From NCBI GenBank assembly GCA_007258455.2, contig VDFB02000003.1, forward strand, positions 40,055,986 through 40,119,985: DNA of 64,000 nucleotides. The letters run 5' to 3'. The DNA is from Sequoia sempervirens. Lineage: Eukaryota > Streptophyta > Pinopsida > Cupressales > Cupressaceae. The translations under genes were made by a program, and so were the position numbers. Position 1 is the stretch's first letter, and the number at the start of each line of letters is the position of its first letter. The notes below the pieces were generated by a model. That model saw nothing but the letters and a program-made list of their open reading frames with translations, was not told where the DNA came from and did not search any database. Below are positions 46,740-58,095 of this stretch, piece by piece.

Positions 46740-47750
46740 CTATTCATTCCCAAGGCTCTTATTTTGATCAAATTTTCCATGATGTTAATCAACATGTTAA
46801 AAACAATATTGGTGAAAGGAAAAGACTCATAGATGAAGAATTGGATCCGTTAAATGAAGTTAGAAGAAAATGGAAAGAATTACAAGCTGAAATTGATCAT
46901 CTGGATCAAGCCTGTGCTTTGGCTTCCCAATGAAAAGCTCAAAAAATGGCACAACAAAAAAATATAGGAAAAATTTATATAGGTAACCCTCAAAGACAAG
47001 CTCAAAGATTTTTTCCTGCCTAAAAACCATTAGGAGATAAAAGGCATAGGAAACTAGACTTCTTTGAGATCCTGAATTATCCCAATCACATTACTAGTGA
47101 CATCAGAGGAGAGGTTCCAAAATTCCAAGCCAATAACATTGTGATCGGAGAACACTTGAGGTACTTCATCAATATCATTGATGAGTTTGAGATTAAAGAT
47201 AAAGATGTGATGATGAAGCTATTTTTTTATTCCTTGGAGGAGAGTGTCAGGGAATGGTTTAAAAATATATGTGATAGCAACTTTCTTCATGGAAATAATT
47301 TTTTGATGCTTTTAGAATGAACTATGGGGAAAGGATTGATCCAAAGTTTGCTATCCATGAGCTCACCACTATTAAAAAGAGTCTCAATGAGATGGTGATT
47401 GATTTCAACACCAAATTTCATCCTCATTGTGAAAGGTTCCTCAACATATTAATTCTAATGAATCCATATGTATTTTACTTTATTGTGGTGCATTTGACTT
47501 TAAGGATATTGTTTAAGAGATAAGAACCCTAGACCCTCAAGGAAGCATATGCTATAAACCTAAACATAGAGAGCAATATGAGGGAATTCAATAAACAATT
47601 AAAAAGAAATGATGTGAAGTTATCACAACTAGATAGGGATGTTGTGAACAAACCTCTCTCAACTGAGGATAAATTAGACAAGCTAATGGGTAGCGTGAAG
47701 GAATTGTCATACAAGGTGACACATAATGATAAGGGGTTTCCACTTTAAGG
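46740..47750 (+). pseudogene. gag of the second Tat element
   Basis: N-terminal coiled-coil-like part (RLIDEELDPLNEVRRKWKEL, near 46825-46885), then the gag fold: PKFQANNIVIGEHLRYFINI, MMKLFFYSLEESVREWFKNI and IDFNTKFHPHCERF (to about 47440). A helical tail (KLSQLDRDVVNKPLSTEDKL) follows near 47620. The WFKNI-like motif and the spacing are typical of plant gypsy gag. Frameshifts lie near 47270-47315 and 47520, with stops between. Confidence 0.75.
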
Positions 47751-49200
47751 TGCATCCGCACATTTCAATGAGGGACAAAGGCTACACAATATACAATATA
47801 ACATAGACTAGTCTAAGAGACCACAATAACATAATGGAAGGCCTACTTAGAAAAATACAAATTTCAAATAGCAAGACAAGTATGTACTTGATCCCTTGAC
47901 TAAAGAAACTGTCAATTGTCAAGATGATAAGATGTGGTGTGATTCATGTTTTCTCCCGCATGACCCTCTCAATCGTGTTGTTGCACTTTCATTATGTGGA
48001 GATGAAGAGTTCCATAATGATGAAGGTGGTACTTAATACCATGAGGAAAAAATTGACCAATTTGATGAATTGGGTCATGACCATACTACTAAAATAATGT
48101 GTCACAATAGTTCCAATATGAATGACCAAATTTTCTAAGTTGATGGAAAGCTTGATCCTCAGCCATATCAATTATTAGCTCATGAATTTTAGCATATGAT
48201 ATCACTTATGTAGAAGAGGTATAATATAAATATACCTTCATTTGAGGATATAAAGGACTTCACTAATGTAGGTGTGGTGTAGGCCCAAAACAACATTCAA
48301 CTGAGATATAGGACTATTCTAGTGAAAACATAGAAGGAAAATAAGTCAGATATAGTGACACAAAAGGTTGACATTGGTAAGTAGAAGGTGAATATTGATG
48401 AAAAGAAACATGTTCTAGTTAAGAAGGTTGTTGATAAGAGGAAAAGTCCATACATACAACAAAATAAAAATAATTACATTCCTAAGACTCAATGTCTACT
48501 TGTGCAAGCAAAAGATTCTTTTTTTAGTGGAGATAAGACTACAAACACAAAGTGGTTCAAGAAAGACAAGGGGACAATAGTGAGCCAAGTGTTTACAACT
48601 GGCCAATATGGAAAGGAAGTAAAAGATAATCAGTTTATCTCCTCCTCTAGTCAAGTGGTTTCATGCATACCAAATGCAAATGTGGTAACTATGACACCAA
48701 ATACTCCTTTTCCAACTCCTTTTCCATAATAATCCCAATACATAGAGCTTAGGCCATGTCTTTTATTTTAAAAGTTGTACAAGAACTACTATTTGGTACG
48801 CTAATAGAAGAAGAAAAGAAGGCGAAGGATATTATGGAGGTATACCTCGGTGTTTTAATTATGAGAAATTGGCTATCTATTGATCCCTTATACACCACTT
48901 TAATCATCAATAGTTGGTTGCTCCATAATTATATTTTTTTTTGGGTGCATCTAGCAATGCCATGTCACTTGAGGTAATGAATGGACTTGCTTTGCAAGTA
49001 TCAAAGTCCTATGGAATTTTTTTTTCTATGGATTCTAGAGAAGTGAATTCCAATGGATTAGTGAGTGTTATAGAGGCTTGACATGTTGATTGCCTAGATA
49101 ATTTTTTCTTGATGGACATTATTGTGGTTGATTTTACAGTAAAATTGGGAATGCAATTGTCTAGAAAGTGTGCAACCTCTCTTTGTGGAAGCATATATAT
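47751..49200 (+). pseudogene. gag end and protease of the second Tat element
   Basis: Poorly preserved. Pieces at 47880-48380 and 48388-48729 are hydrophilic (Lys/Asn/Gln-rich), as in the gag-protease linker. The protease active site is damaged: LIINS near 48905 stands where a D-S/T-G motif is expected. The matching GASSNAM-like continuation appears about 30 bp later (48945), after a T-rich insertion. GMQLSRKC near 49150 marks the protease end. Confidence 0.55.
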
Positions 49201-49377
49201 GGATTATCATATGCCACCATTCCTTTGCATGGTGAAAATGTGAGGTTGGATAGAGAAAAAATATTCCAAGACAACATTGAGGATAGGTATAAGTCTCTTA
49301 ATGAAATAAACTTGTTTGATACTATTATTTATCAAATAATTGGTTTTTGCAATGAGTTAGTTGCTCCTACTCCTCTA

Positions 49378-49740
49378 GATGTTGATAAGGAGCCAAAATA
49401 TGGTCTTTGGGACATGTTTTTTGATGGATATTGCTCAAGGTAAGGTAATGATATCGGGGTTGTATTAGTATCCCCAAATGGCCAGAAGCATAATTTTTCT
49501 TTCAGATTAACCTTTCCATGTACTAACAATATTTTTGAATATGCGGCCCTATTTATGGGGTTAAATGTCACTTACAAATGTGGTGTTAGACACATGAATA
49601 TTCATGGATATTTTAAGTTGGTAGTGAAACAAGTGAAAAGTGTATATGCAATGAAAGAGAACAAACTCATAATGTACAAAATGTTGTTTGGGACAACATG
49701 GAATTGTTTGATGCCATTGGAAGTAAATGGTTAGAAAGAA
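49378..49740 (+). pseudogene. archaeal-type RNase H placed before RT
   Basis: WDMFFDGYCSR (catalytic Asp kept), then TAA, then NDIGVVLVSPNGQKHNFSF, FPCTNNIFEYAALFMGLNVT (EYEAL glutamate kept) and HMNIHGYFKLVVKQVKSVYA (GDSKL aspartate lost). This is the same domain type as at 1697-2052. Here it precedes the RT rather than following the first RNase H. Both arrangements are known within Tat elements, so this marks a different sublineage. Confidence 0.78.
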
Positions 49741-50199
49741 ATGAAAATGTGGACTTTGATGCTCTTTCTATTGTAGCATCTAGGTGTAGTTTGAATGCAA
49801 ATGTTCCTTAATTGCAACAAAGAATTGATGTATTAGCAAGACCTACCATACTAAATTATATATATATATATATCTAGAAATTATTTGATGACAATCAACA
49901 CATTTTTAGGTTTTTGAATGGTATGGATGAGTTTGATGGTCAACTAATTGATTGTAAATCAATGGTTGAAGTAGATGGTAGAAAAGAAACTCTATTTGGG
50001 AATGTGATAGTACAAATTAATACAAATAATATTCCCAAATGACTAGTTTCATTAGAAAATATGTATGGTAGTGGAGACCATTGTAGGAACAAAATATAAT
50101 CATCTCACAAAGAGGATGTTGAAAGAGTTAATTTGGGGACAAATGAAAATCAAAAGATTATCTACATTGGTAAGAAGCTAAAACTTGATGACAAATAGA

Positions 50200-50372
50200 T
50201 GTCGGTTTCCCTACTACAAAAATTTTTAAAATATTTTTCATGGTCATTTGATGAACTAAAGGCATATAAGGAGGATTTTTTGTAGCATTATATCCCACTT
50301 CAGCCCAATGCTAAACCATTTAGGTTGAAACAAAAGACCCATCAGTCCCACCTTGTCTCCCTAAATGAAAAA
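50200..50372 (+). pseudogene. RT N-terminal piece, broken by the nested element
   Basis: FSWSFDELKAYKEDF, then TAG, then HYIPLQPNAKPFRLKQKTHQ, the segment just before and at the start of the gypsy RT. The frame runs to 50372, where the nested LTR begins. It resumes at 56129 with KEIMKMKESKI, the next expected RT residues. Confidence 0.8.
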
Positions 50373-51149
50373 TGATACAAGAGAATACCTTGTTGTAAAT
50401 CAATCTTGTATCAACCAAAAACATTTATTTTCTTACATTTCACTTAGTAGAAATTACAACATTTCATTCTACACTTCACCGTATTATCATTTCTCAGCTC
50501 ACGAAGTAGGATATAGCATCTACATGAGGTCATATACATCATATTTATATTTCAAATCATTTGCATTTATCTACAAAAATTTATCCCTCTCAAGACTTCA
50601 CTGTAATTCACAAACAAAGCATTTGGGGATGACTTGGTCTAGTTTCATAGTGCGGACCTATTCTAGAGTTTCCAAAGCTTAATGTGAAATCATACAAGCA
50701 TTTTTGGGCCCAAGGGATCTTTACGAGAGTTTTGTAATTCATTTTATTTCATGAAGGATTATCTTTCATGTTTGAAGGTCGATCTTCACATTTGATAATC
50801 TATCAGGTTTTGTGAACCCTTGAGAATGACACAAACCTTTGTTGGAGTTGGAGAATCATATTTAAGGTCATTTGTAATCATTTGTAAAGTAGTCATTCAA
50901 TTAGTGATAGTTAGATTTTTTGATCAACTCCATTAAGGGACTATAATAAGGCCCCTAACCAGTTGTAATGTTGAATGCCCTTGCAGTGGACCTGTGAGCC
51001 CTAGTTATTCACTCATGAGGCATATGATGCATGGAAGATTACCAATTCAACAAAGATCTATATTTGCAAAATATTTCCTTGTGTTGTTTTTGTTGTGTCA
51101 ACTCTAAGCTGCATAGTTCTTTCTAAACCCTTCATCCATGACTGCACCA
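50373..51149 (+). repeat. 5' LTR of the Reina-like element
   Basis: 777 bp if the start TGATACAAG at 50373 is correct. That start is supported by the break in the host RT frame. The part 50770-51149 aligns with 55733-56128. The alternative is that the LTR proper is only 50770-51149 and the first 400 bp are something else. Confidence 0.7.
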
Positions 51150-51151
51150 AG

Positions 51152-51162
51152 TGGTATCAGAG
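51152..51162 (+). other. primer binding site (initiator tRNA-Met)
   Basis: TGGTATCAGAG, two bases after the LTR end TGCACCA. Confidence 0.88.
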
Positions 51163-51589
51163 AAATTTTGTGAGTCTTGAAGGCATTCCTTGTGGTGAAC
51201 AGATTGCTGACTTGAGGAAAATTGCATGTGATTTCAACCAGTCACTGTCTATGAAATAGTTGAAACCCTTGTAGCCAGATCGTCGAATTGAGGTATTTGT
51301 ATTAGATCCAAGGTGAGAGATGCAACCAAGGAGAGCACTTGATATGGTGAATGTTGCTGGAAGAATGGATGAAATACTAGAAATGATGTGAGCAATGTGA
51401 GTCTGATTGGATGATGTTGAATAAGATTGAAGGTGAGGTATAAACCATAGACAAGAGGATGAAAGTAATGATGACCTAGATCATGTTGTGAATGAATTAA
51501 AGAAGCCCTAAGAAAAGAAGAAGAAGAATCGGATCAAGTGAAGATGTTGAAAGCTATTTAGAAGATTAGTAAGTGACCTAGAATTGAAA

Positions 51590-52390
51590 TTCAAAATTAC
51601 ATGGAAAATTTAAATCATAAGGAGTTGATTGATTGGATCAATGAAATGGAAGAATACTTTGAATATGAATAAATTGAAGATACTAAAAGAGTGAGATTTT
51701 CAAAAGCAAAGTTGAAAGGTCATGCTAATTTATGGTGGTAAGAAGTTCAATTAGATAGAAATACGAGAGGAAGGGAGAAAATCATAAAGTGGAATAGGAT
51801 GGTGAGAAAATTGAAGAACTAATTCATACATGAAAATTATGAGCTTGAATTACTGAAAAGATTATAGAACCTACGGAAAAAGGAAAGATCTATGAAAGGA
51901 TATACTGAAGAATTCTACAAGATGATCATTAGAACTGGAAATAGTGAAGCAAGAAAAGAGAAAGTGGTGAGGTACATCAATGGATTGAGATCAAGCATTC
52001 AAGAAGATTTGAGCATGGTGAAGATGACAATAGTACTTGAGGAAGCATACCAATTTACGTTGAAAGTGGAGGAGAATTTGAACAAGAGGCTTGAACAAAG
52101 GCAGAGAAGTGCAAGAGAAATATTCTAGAGGAGCATATCACAATTTGGAGAAATAAGACCTTATGCAGAGAAAAAAAAGATGGAAAGCCCTACCATAGTG
52201 AAGAAAAGGATCACAATTCATACCATAGAGGAAGAGAAGAAAGAAATTTCTACCGCAGTGACAAAGGAGGTCATAATTCATACCATAGTGATGGATATCA
52301 GAGAGATGAAGGAAGATATGAGAAGAGGCCATTCAGAGGAACCTGTTTGAAGTTTGGAGGTGGACATAGAGCATTTGAGTGTCATCAAGG
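51590..52390 (+). pseudogene. gag of the Reina-like element
   Basis: Capsid part: LIDWINEMEEYFEYE, RVRFSKAKLKGHANLWW, IIKWNRMVRKLK and YTEEFYKMIIRTGNSEARKE, then the helical VVRYINGLRSSIQEDLSMVK. After a basic, Tyr/His-repeat-rich stretch (52140-52330) a zinc knuckle is visible as CLKFGGGHRAFEC near 52342-52380. Its second cysteine is replaced by Phe. Stops are near 51670, 51740, 51820, 51865 and 52126. Confidence 0.8.
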
Positions 52391-53040
52391 AAGAAATAGT
52401 AAGGAAAGTGAGCATACTGGAAGAGTAGCTTATGTGGATGAAGAACCTATTGGATCCCCTAATTCAGTTGGGAAACTAGAGAAGGGTGAATCATTGGTGA
52501 TAAGGAGAGATTTAATTCATGAAGAAGTGATTGAGGAACCATCACAAAGAAAGAGTTTTTTCAAAACCAAATGTAAGTCTAGAGGAAAGGGATGTAAAGT
52601 AATCATTGATAGTGGTAGCATTGATAACCTAGTTTTCAAAGAGATGGTGACCAAGTTGAATTTGAAGAGATTAAAACATCCAAACCCCTATAGGGTAGCA
52701 AGGATTCAAGATGAGCATAAGATATTGGTGAATGAGCAATGTTTGGTGAAATTTCATATAGTATCATATAAAGGTGAAGTGTTGTGTGATATTATTCCTA
52801 TGGATGCATGTAATTTACTTTTATGAAAACCATGTCAATATGATAGGAGAGAAATTCATGATGAAAGAAGTAATACTTATACTATGATTTCAAATGGTAA
52901 GAGAATTAAGTTGATACCTTTGGAGGAAGAGGAAAAAAGTGAAGTGTGTAGCATTGCCAAACTATGTTTGGTAGATGGAAGAAATTTTCTGGATGGATTG
53001 AGGCATGAGAACATGTGTTTTACATTGATTCCATAGAAGG
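52391..53040 (+). pseudogene. aspartic protease of the Reina-like element
   Basis: The open frame ends at 52826. The active site is VIIDSGSIDNLVFKEMV (near 52605-52650), followed by CLVKFHIVSYKGEVLCDIIP and MDACNLLL, where TGA replaces the next residue of the usual LLGRPW motif. The sequence then continues (PCQYDRR) towards the RT linker. The catalytic DSG is intact. Confidence 0.85.
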
Positions 53041-53970
53041 GTAGTAGTCCAGAGACAACAAAGGATGAAGATCCATTGTACAAAGAAGTAGCAGAATTGT
53101 TGATAGAATATGAAGACATCATATTAGAGAACATACCAAATGGCTTACTGCTACTTTGGAGCATCAGTCATCACATAGATCTAATACTGGGAACAAGTTT
53201 TCCAAATAAGGCAACACATAGAATGAAACTGAGAAAGAATGCATAATTGAATCAACAAATACAAGAGTTGTTGAAGAAATGTTTGATCAGAGAGAGCTTA
53301 ATCCCATGTGCAGTACCTACTATACTTGCACCAAAGAAGGATGGAGAGTGGATAATGTGTATAGACTCAAGAGCAATCAATAGGATCACCATCAAGTATA
53401 GATTTCCATTGCCAAGGATGAATGACATCATGGACTATTTGAGCAGAGAAAGGTATTTCACAAAGATTGACCTAAAGAGTGGGTATCACCAAATCAGAAT
53501 CAAAGGAGATGAGTGGAAGACTGCATTTAATACTAATGAAGGATTGTATGAGTGGTTAGTAATTCCTTTTGGATTGACTAATGCACCTAGCATTTTCATG
53601 AGATTGATGAATGAGGTATAGAAGAAATTCTTGGGGTAAGTTTCTCATTGTTTATCTGGATAATATTCTAATTTTTAGTAATACTAGAGAAGAACATTTG
53701 TGGCACATCAGACAAGTATTGCAGGGGTTGAGAGAGGATAAGTTGTTTATTAATGTAAACAAGTGTAGTTTCATGAAGATAAAATTAATATATATGGGTT
53801 TCGTCATTTTTGTTGAAGGATTAAAGATGGACCTTGAGAAGGTTAGAGTAATTATTGAGTGGCCTACACCGATAAACATTAGAGAGGTAAGATCATGCCA
53901 TGGATTGGCTATTTTCTATCTAAAATTTATTAGAAGATTTAGTAGAATTTGCACACCTATGACTAAAAAA
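53041..53970 (+). pseudogene. reverse transcriptase of the Reina-like element
   Basis: Linker with LLIEYEDIILENIPNGL, then [40 protein letters not shown] (first catalytic Asp kept) and [19 protein letters not shown]. After a TAG (53620-53622) and a frameshift comes FLIVYLDNILIFSN. The catalytic box reads YLDN where YLDD is usual. The thumb region ends with HGLAIFYLKFIRRFSRICTP. Confidence 0.88.
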
Positions 53971-54560
53971 TGAGAGGAGATAGGAAAGACTTTAAGTGGA
54001 CATTCAAAGCACAAAGAAGTTTTGAATTATTGAAGCAAAAGGTGACAAAGAATCCAGTGTTAGCATTACCGGATTTTGAAAAAGTATTTCAAGTTGATTG
54101 TGATGCAAGTGGGAATGCAATAGGACCAGTGCTAAGTCAAGAAGGGAGACCTGTAGCTTATTTTAGTGAGAAGTTGAATGATGTTAGAAGAAGATATTCG
54201 AATTTATGATAAGAATTCTATGCCATAATTCAAGCCTTGGAGAAGTGGAGACATTATTTGTTTCCTTAGGAGTTTGTGTTGTATATTGATCATCAAGCTT
54301 TGCAATATTTGAACAGTCAAGGGAAGTTGAACCAGAGATATATGAGATGGGTTGAGTTCTTGCAGAGTTATACATTTTTGTTGAAACACAGGAGTGGCAA
54401 GTAAAAAAAAATTGAAGATGCATTGATCAAGAGAAGGAATTTTCTAACAAAGATGAGAGTAGAAGTACTAAGTTTTGGAGAACTAAAACATATTTATGAG
54501 GATGATTCATATTTTTCGAATCTTGGAGAGCATGTAAGGAACTGGTAGTAACAGACCGAA
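53971..54560 (+). pseudogene. RNase H of the Reina-like element
   Basis: [20 protein letters not shown], then [20 protein letters not shown] (first catalytic Asp kept), [10 protein letters not shown] and RRRYSNL. A TGA at 54207 is followed by EFYAIIQALEKWRHY and VLYIDHQALQYLNSQGKLNQ (Asp kept). RWVEFLQSYTF then leads to a TAA near 54403. The glutamate region is adjacent to the TGA. Confidence 0.85.
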
Positions 54561-54599
54561 GCCAATGGTTGGATTATTTCATTCAAGAAGATATGTTGT

Positions 54600-55735
54600 T
54601 TAAGGGGAATTAGTTGTGTATTCCAAAGAGTTCAATGAGGGATAATATGATTAAGGAGAAGCATAGTGGAGGATTAGCAAGACATTTTGAAGTAGATAAG
54701 ACAGTAGCTTTGGTGAGTGAACACTATTTTTGGCCACAAATATATAAGAATGTCAAGAAGTATGTTCAAAGTTGCAGAATTTGTCAAGTTGCAAAAGGAA
54801 GTAGTCAAAATACTAGATTGTACAAACCTTTGATAGTACCATTGAGACCTTGGGAAGATATAAGCATGGATTTCATATTGGGATTACCCAGAACACAAAG
54901 AGTACAAGATTCTATAATGGTAGTAGCGAATTTGTTTTCTAAAATGACACATTTCATTCCTTGCAAGAAGACTAATGATGTTGTGCATGTTGCTGACCTA
55001 TTTTTCACAGAGAATGTGAGATTGGATGGATTACCTAAGAGTATAATTTTAGAAAGAGACACCAAGTTCATTTGATACTTTTGGAGGACATTGTGAAAGA
55101 AGATGAATACATACCTAAAACTTAATTCGACATATCACCCACAAATGGATGGACAAATAGAAGTGGTGAACAAGAGTTTGGGTAACTTATTGAGATGTTT
55201 GGTAGGAGATAAAGCAAGAAATTGGGATATAGTTCTAATGCAAGTAGAGTTAGCATACAATAATTCAGTAAATTGGAGTACAAGGAATACACCATTTGAG
55301 ATTGTGACCAAAGTGCATCCTAGAGGAGTTGCAGAGCTAAGAGACGTTAGTATGGAGAGGAAGAGGAGTGTAGAAGTAGAAGAGTTTTCAAGATTCATGG
55401 AATCATTGCATAATCAAGTCCAAAAGCATCTGGAGGACATGAACAATAAGTATAAGGAGAAGGAAGATGAGAAAAGGAGACATAAGGAGTTTGTTGTTGG
55501 AGATGAAGTGATGGTATATCTCAGGAAGGAAAGATTTCTAGTAAGAACATACAACAAGTTGAAGATGAGGAAGATTGGACCATATAAGATTCTTAAGAAG
55601 TTTGATTTTGGAAATGCATATGAAGTAGAGTTACCAAAGACATTGGGTATATTACCTATTTTTAATATTGTTGATATCTATGAGTACCATGAAGGAACAT
55701 ACAACAAGTTGAAGATGAGGAAGATTGGACCATGC
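54600..55735 (+). pseudogene. integrase of the Reina-like element
   Basis: Zinc region: MIKEKHSGGLARHFEVDKT, YFWPQIYKNVKKYVQSCRIC (HHCC type). Core: WEDISMDFILGLPRTQ (first Asp), then SIILERDTKFI (the usual S-D becomes L-E, so the second catalytic Asp is altered). After TGA codons near 55073 and 55095 comes YHPQMDGQIEVVNKSLGNLL (third Glu kept). The C-terminal GPY/F module is RKIGPYKILKKFDFGNAYEV, then NIVDIYEY. A second copy of 38 bp of this module sits at 55695-55733, at the junction to the LTR. Confidence 0.87.
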
Positions 55736-56128
55736 TTTAAGGTCGACCTTCACATTTGATCATCTATCAGGTTTTGTGAACCATTGAGGCTAATGTAGAC
55801 CTTTGTTGGAGTTGGAGAATCATATTTAAGGTCATTTGTAATCATTTGGAAAGTAGTCATTCAGTTAGTGATAGTTAGATAGTTATATTTTTTGATCAAC
55901 CCTATTGAGGGACTCTAATAACCCTGGCTTGTTGTAATGTTGAATACCCTTGTGGCATGCTTGTGAGCTCTAGTTATTCACCCATTCAATGCATATGATG
56001 CGTGTAAGATTACCAATTCAATAAATATCTAGATTTGTAGAATATTTCCCTGTGTTATTTCTGTTGTGTCAACTCTAAGTTGTATGGTTAGACAGTTCTT
56101 TCTGGACCCTCCATCCATGACTGCACCA
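55733..56128 (+). repeat. shortened 3' LTR of the Reina-like element
   Basis: This aligns from TTAAGGTCGACCTTCAC onward with 50770-51149 and ends TGCACCA. The first 400 bp present in the 5' LTR and any polypurine tract are missing. Instead, the sequence abuts a duplicated piece of integrase. Confidence 0.82.
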
Positions 56129-56767
56129 CAAAAGGAGATAATGAAAATGAAGGAATCCAAAATCACTAAAGATATTAGGAATTTCTAATGGGTTTCTAAC
56201 CTTTTCTCGATGAGAAAGGAGAATAGGGAATCCAAAATCATTCAAGAACATCAACCTTAAGTCCCTCAAAGATAAATATCCTCTTTCGAGCATGGACCAT
56301 TTGTTGCACTAGGTAACCAGATTAAAATTAATGTCCATGATGGATGGGTTTTCATGCTACAATCGAGTAGTTGTGAAAGAGTTAGAAAAAAACAAGACAA
56401 CATTCACTACCCCGTGGGGCATATATGTGTATGTGAGGATTTTATTTGGTTTGAAGAATGTAGGTTCAAATTTTAGAGAGCGATTGATGTGGAGTTTTTT
56501 GGTTTGATTGACTGGATCATGATGGTATACCAAGATGAAATGAATATATTTTCAAAGGAGAGAGATGAGCAGTACAAACACCTTGGTTTAATTTTTCAAA
56601 TATGTTTAGAGTATAGGATCTCTTTAAATCCCAAAAAGTGTAATTTTGGTGTTGAGAAGGGTAAGCTTCTAGGACACATTTTGTCAAAGGATGGGGTAAA
56701 GATTGAATCCAAAAGAGTTAAATCTATCATTCCTTATTTATCAACCAAATTCTATGAAATGGATATG
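56129..56767 (+). pseudogene. RT remainder of the second Tat element
   Basis: Resumes with KEIMKMKESKI, then VSNLFSMRKENRES. Decayed palm text follows, then FGLKNV-like text in a shifted frame near 56450, and the open frame from 56489. The catalytic box reads MVYQDEMNIFSKE (YQDD to YQDE). Then KHLGLIFQICLEYRISLNPK and GVEKGKLLGHILSKDGVKIE follow, the standard segments after the box. Confidence 0.85.
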
Positions 56768-57240
56768 TCCTCTGGGAAGATCAACTTTGTTAATAATTTT
56801 ATTCCTAACTTTGCTAAGAAGAATAAATCCATATCAAAGATGCTCAAGAAAGGACAATCAATTGAATGGAGTTCAAAACCAACTAAAGCCTTCAAGGATA
56901 TTAAGGAATCGATCTCTACAACCCTTGTATTGGTAAGTATGGATTATTGTAAGCCTCTCCAATTGTTCTATTTTTCTTTATTTTATTCTATCGTTATTGT
57001 TTTGTTACAAAAGAAGAAAGATGGATATGAAAAACTAGTATCCTTCTTTAGTAAGTCACTACAAGAAAATGAACTAAAGTATTCAACAATGAAAAAACAT
57101 TCTTATGCTTTATTCAGGGTTGTGAATAATTTTAGACCATACCTTGTGGGAACTAAAATTATACCATTCATGCCACATCCAACTGTGAAGGATATCTTCA
57201 TGCAACAAGAAGCCTTAGGGAAAAGGTGTTGCTAGAAAAA
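56768..57240 (+). pseudogene. RNase H of the second Tat element
   Basis: SGKINFVNNFIPNFAKKNKS, then KAFKDIKESISTTLVLVSMD and LQLFYFSLFYSIVIVLLQKK (catalytic Asp not visible). KLVSFFSKSLQENELKYSTM (Glu kept) and VVNNFRPYLVGTKIIPFM follow, ending with VKDIFMQQEALGKRC. It stays in the RT frame and ends in TAG at 57233-57235. This is the element's first-type RNase H, in addition to the archaeal type at 49.4 kb. Confidence 0.83.
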
Positions 57241-58095
57241 TAAGATCTAGGAATATGACATTGACATAAAAACTACTAAAATAGTTAGAGGCAAGCCTTG
57301 GCCAAGTGGATGGCTAATTCCAACTTGGAGGTAATGGAGTTAAATGAGGCAAATATTCATGCTATTGTTGCATGTATTTTGTGTGATGATCCATGGTACA
57401 AGGATGCATTTTATCTGGTAAACTTGAATTTTCCACCTTCCTTGGATGAGAATCAAAGGATAACCCTCAAGCTATAGTCATAAACATATTTGATGATCCA
57501 AGGTGAGTTGATGTGGAGGATTTTTTATCAAATGCTTGGATAGAAAGCTAGCTGATGAATTATGAAGGGTTGTCACCATGGTTTGTGATGTGGAAATTTC
57601 AAGGCCAAGACAACTACACATAAAATCTTGAGGGTAGGTTTTTGGAGGGTCAACATTGTTGAAGGATGTTGTGTAGATGATAATGAAGTGTGATGCTTGT
57701 CAAAGGTATTTTGGGAAAGCTAAATTTTGCAAGTGCACTTCCTTTTCCGCTTTCATCACTTGAGGCCCCATTTTTAACAATGAGGGATTAATTTTATTGG
57801 AGATATACGATAAAATAATAGTAATGGATATACATGTATTTTGGTGGCCTGCATGAATTATTTTACCGAGTGAGTTGAAGAAATCTCAACTCATAATGCA
57901 ATGTGCAAGGTGGTGATTGATTTCCTGATTAACACCATTATAACTAGGTTTGGAGTTCCAAATAAAATTATTAGTAATAATAAAATACATTTAAAGTCAA
58001 AGAAAATGAAAAATATGTGTTCATATTTTAGTATTGACTTGACACACTCTTCCCCTTACCACCCATGAGGTAATGGATAGGTAGAGTCTAGTAAT
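57241..58095 (+). pseudogene. linker and integrase core of the second Tat element
   Basis: A decayed linker leads to GINFIGDI (first acidic residue replaced by Asn, near 57790) and ACMNYFTEWVEE-like text. Then come CKVVIDFLINTIITRFGVPN, KIISNNKIHLKSKKM (second Asp replaced by Asn) and SSPYHP-GNG-VES (third Glu kept, with TGA and TAG breaking the motif). The sequence stops at 58095 where a copia LTR begins. Confidence 0.82.

Larger units (their letters stand above)
50373..56128 (+). mobile_element. Reina-like Ty3/gypsy element nested in the Tat RT
   Basis: A 5.8 kb element with LTR, primer site, gag, protease, RT, RNase H, integrase and a shortened 3' LTR on the + strand. Flanks are AAAAA (50368-50372) and CAAAA (56129-56133), and the host RT frame stops and resumes exactly at these points. 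Integrase text of the DFILGLPRTQ/FSKMTHFIPCKKT type resembles the Reina group. No chromodomain is visible. Only about 380 bp of the two LTRs align, because the 3' copy lacks its first 400 bp. Confidence 0.83.
46690..58095 (+). mobile_element. Tat-type gypsy element, split by a nested gypsy and cut by copia
   Basis: The + strand order is gag (46.7-47.75 kb), protease (48.8-49.2), archaeal-type RNase H (49.4-49.7), RT start (50.2-50.37), then after the nested element RT remainder (56.1-56.76), RNase H (to 57.2) and integrase (57.6-58.09). At 58095 a copia LTR interrupts the integrase right after its third catalytic residue, and the rest lies beyond the window. All domains are broken by many stops and frameshifts, making this among the most decayed elements here. 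Its LTRs were not identified. Confidence 0.8.

Noticed and set aside
49857..49875. TA-run considered as a terminal repeat or MITE end
   Set aside because: Simple TA microsatellite with no inverted partner or target duplication.
50365..50682. 105-codon + strand frame at the Reina-like LTR start
   Set aside because: It spans the junction of host RT and LTR and lies in the LTR, so it is chance.
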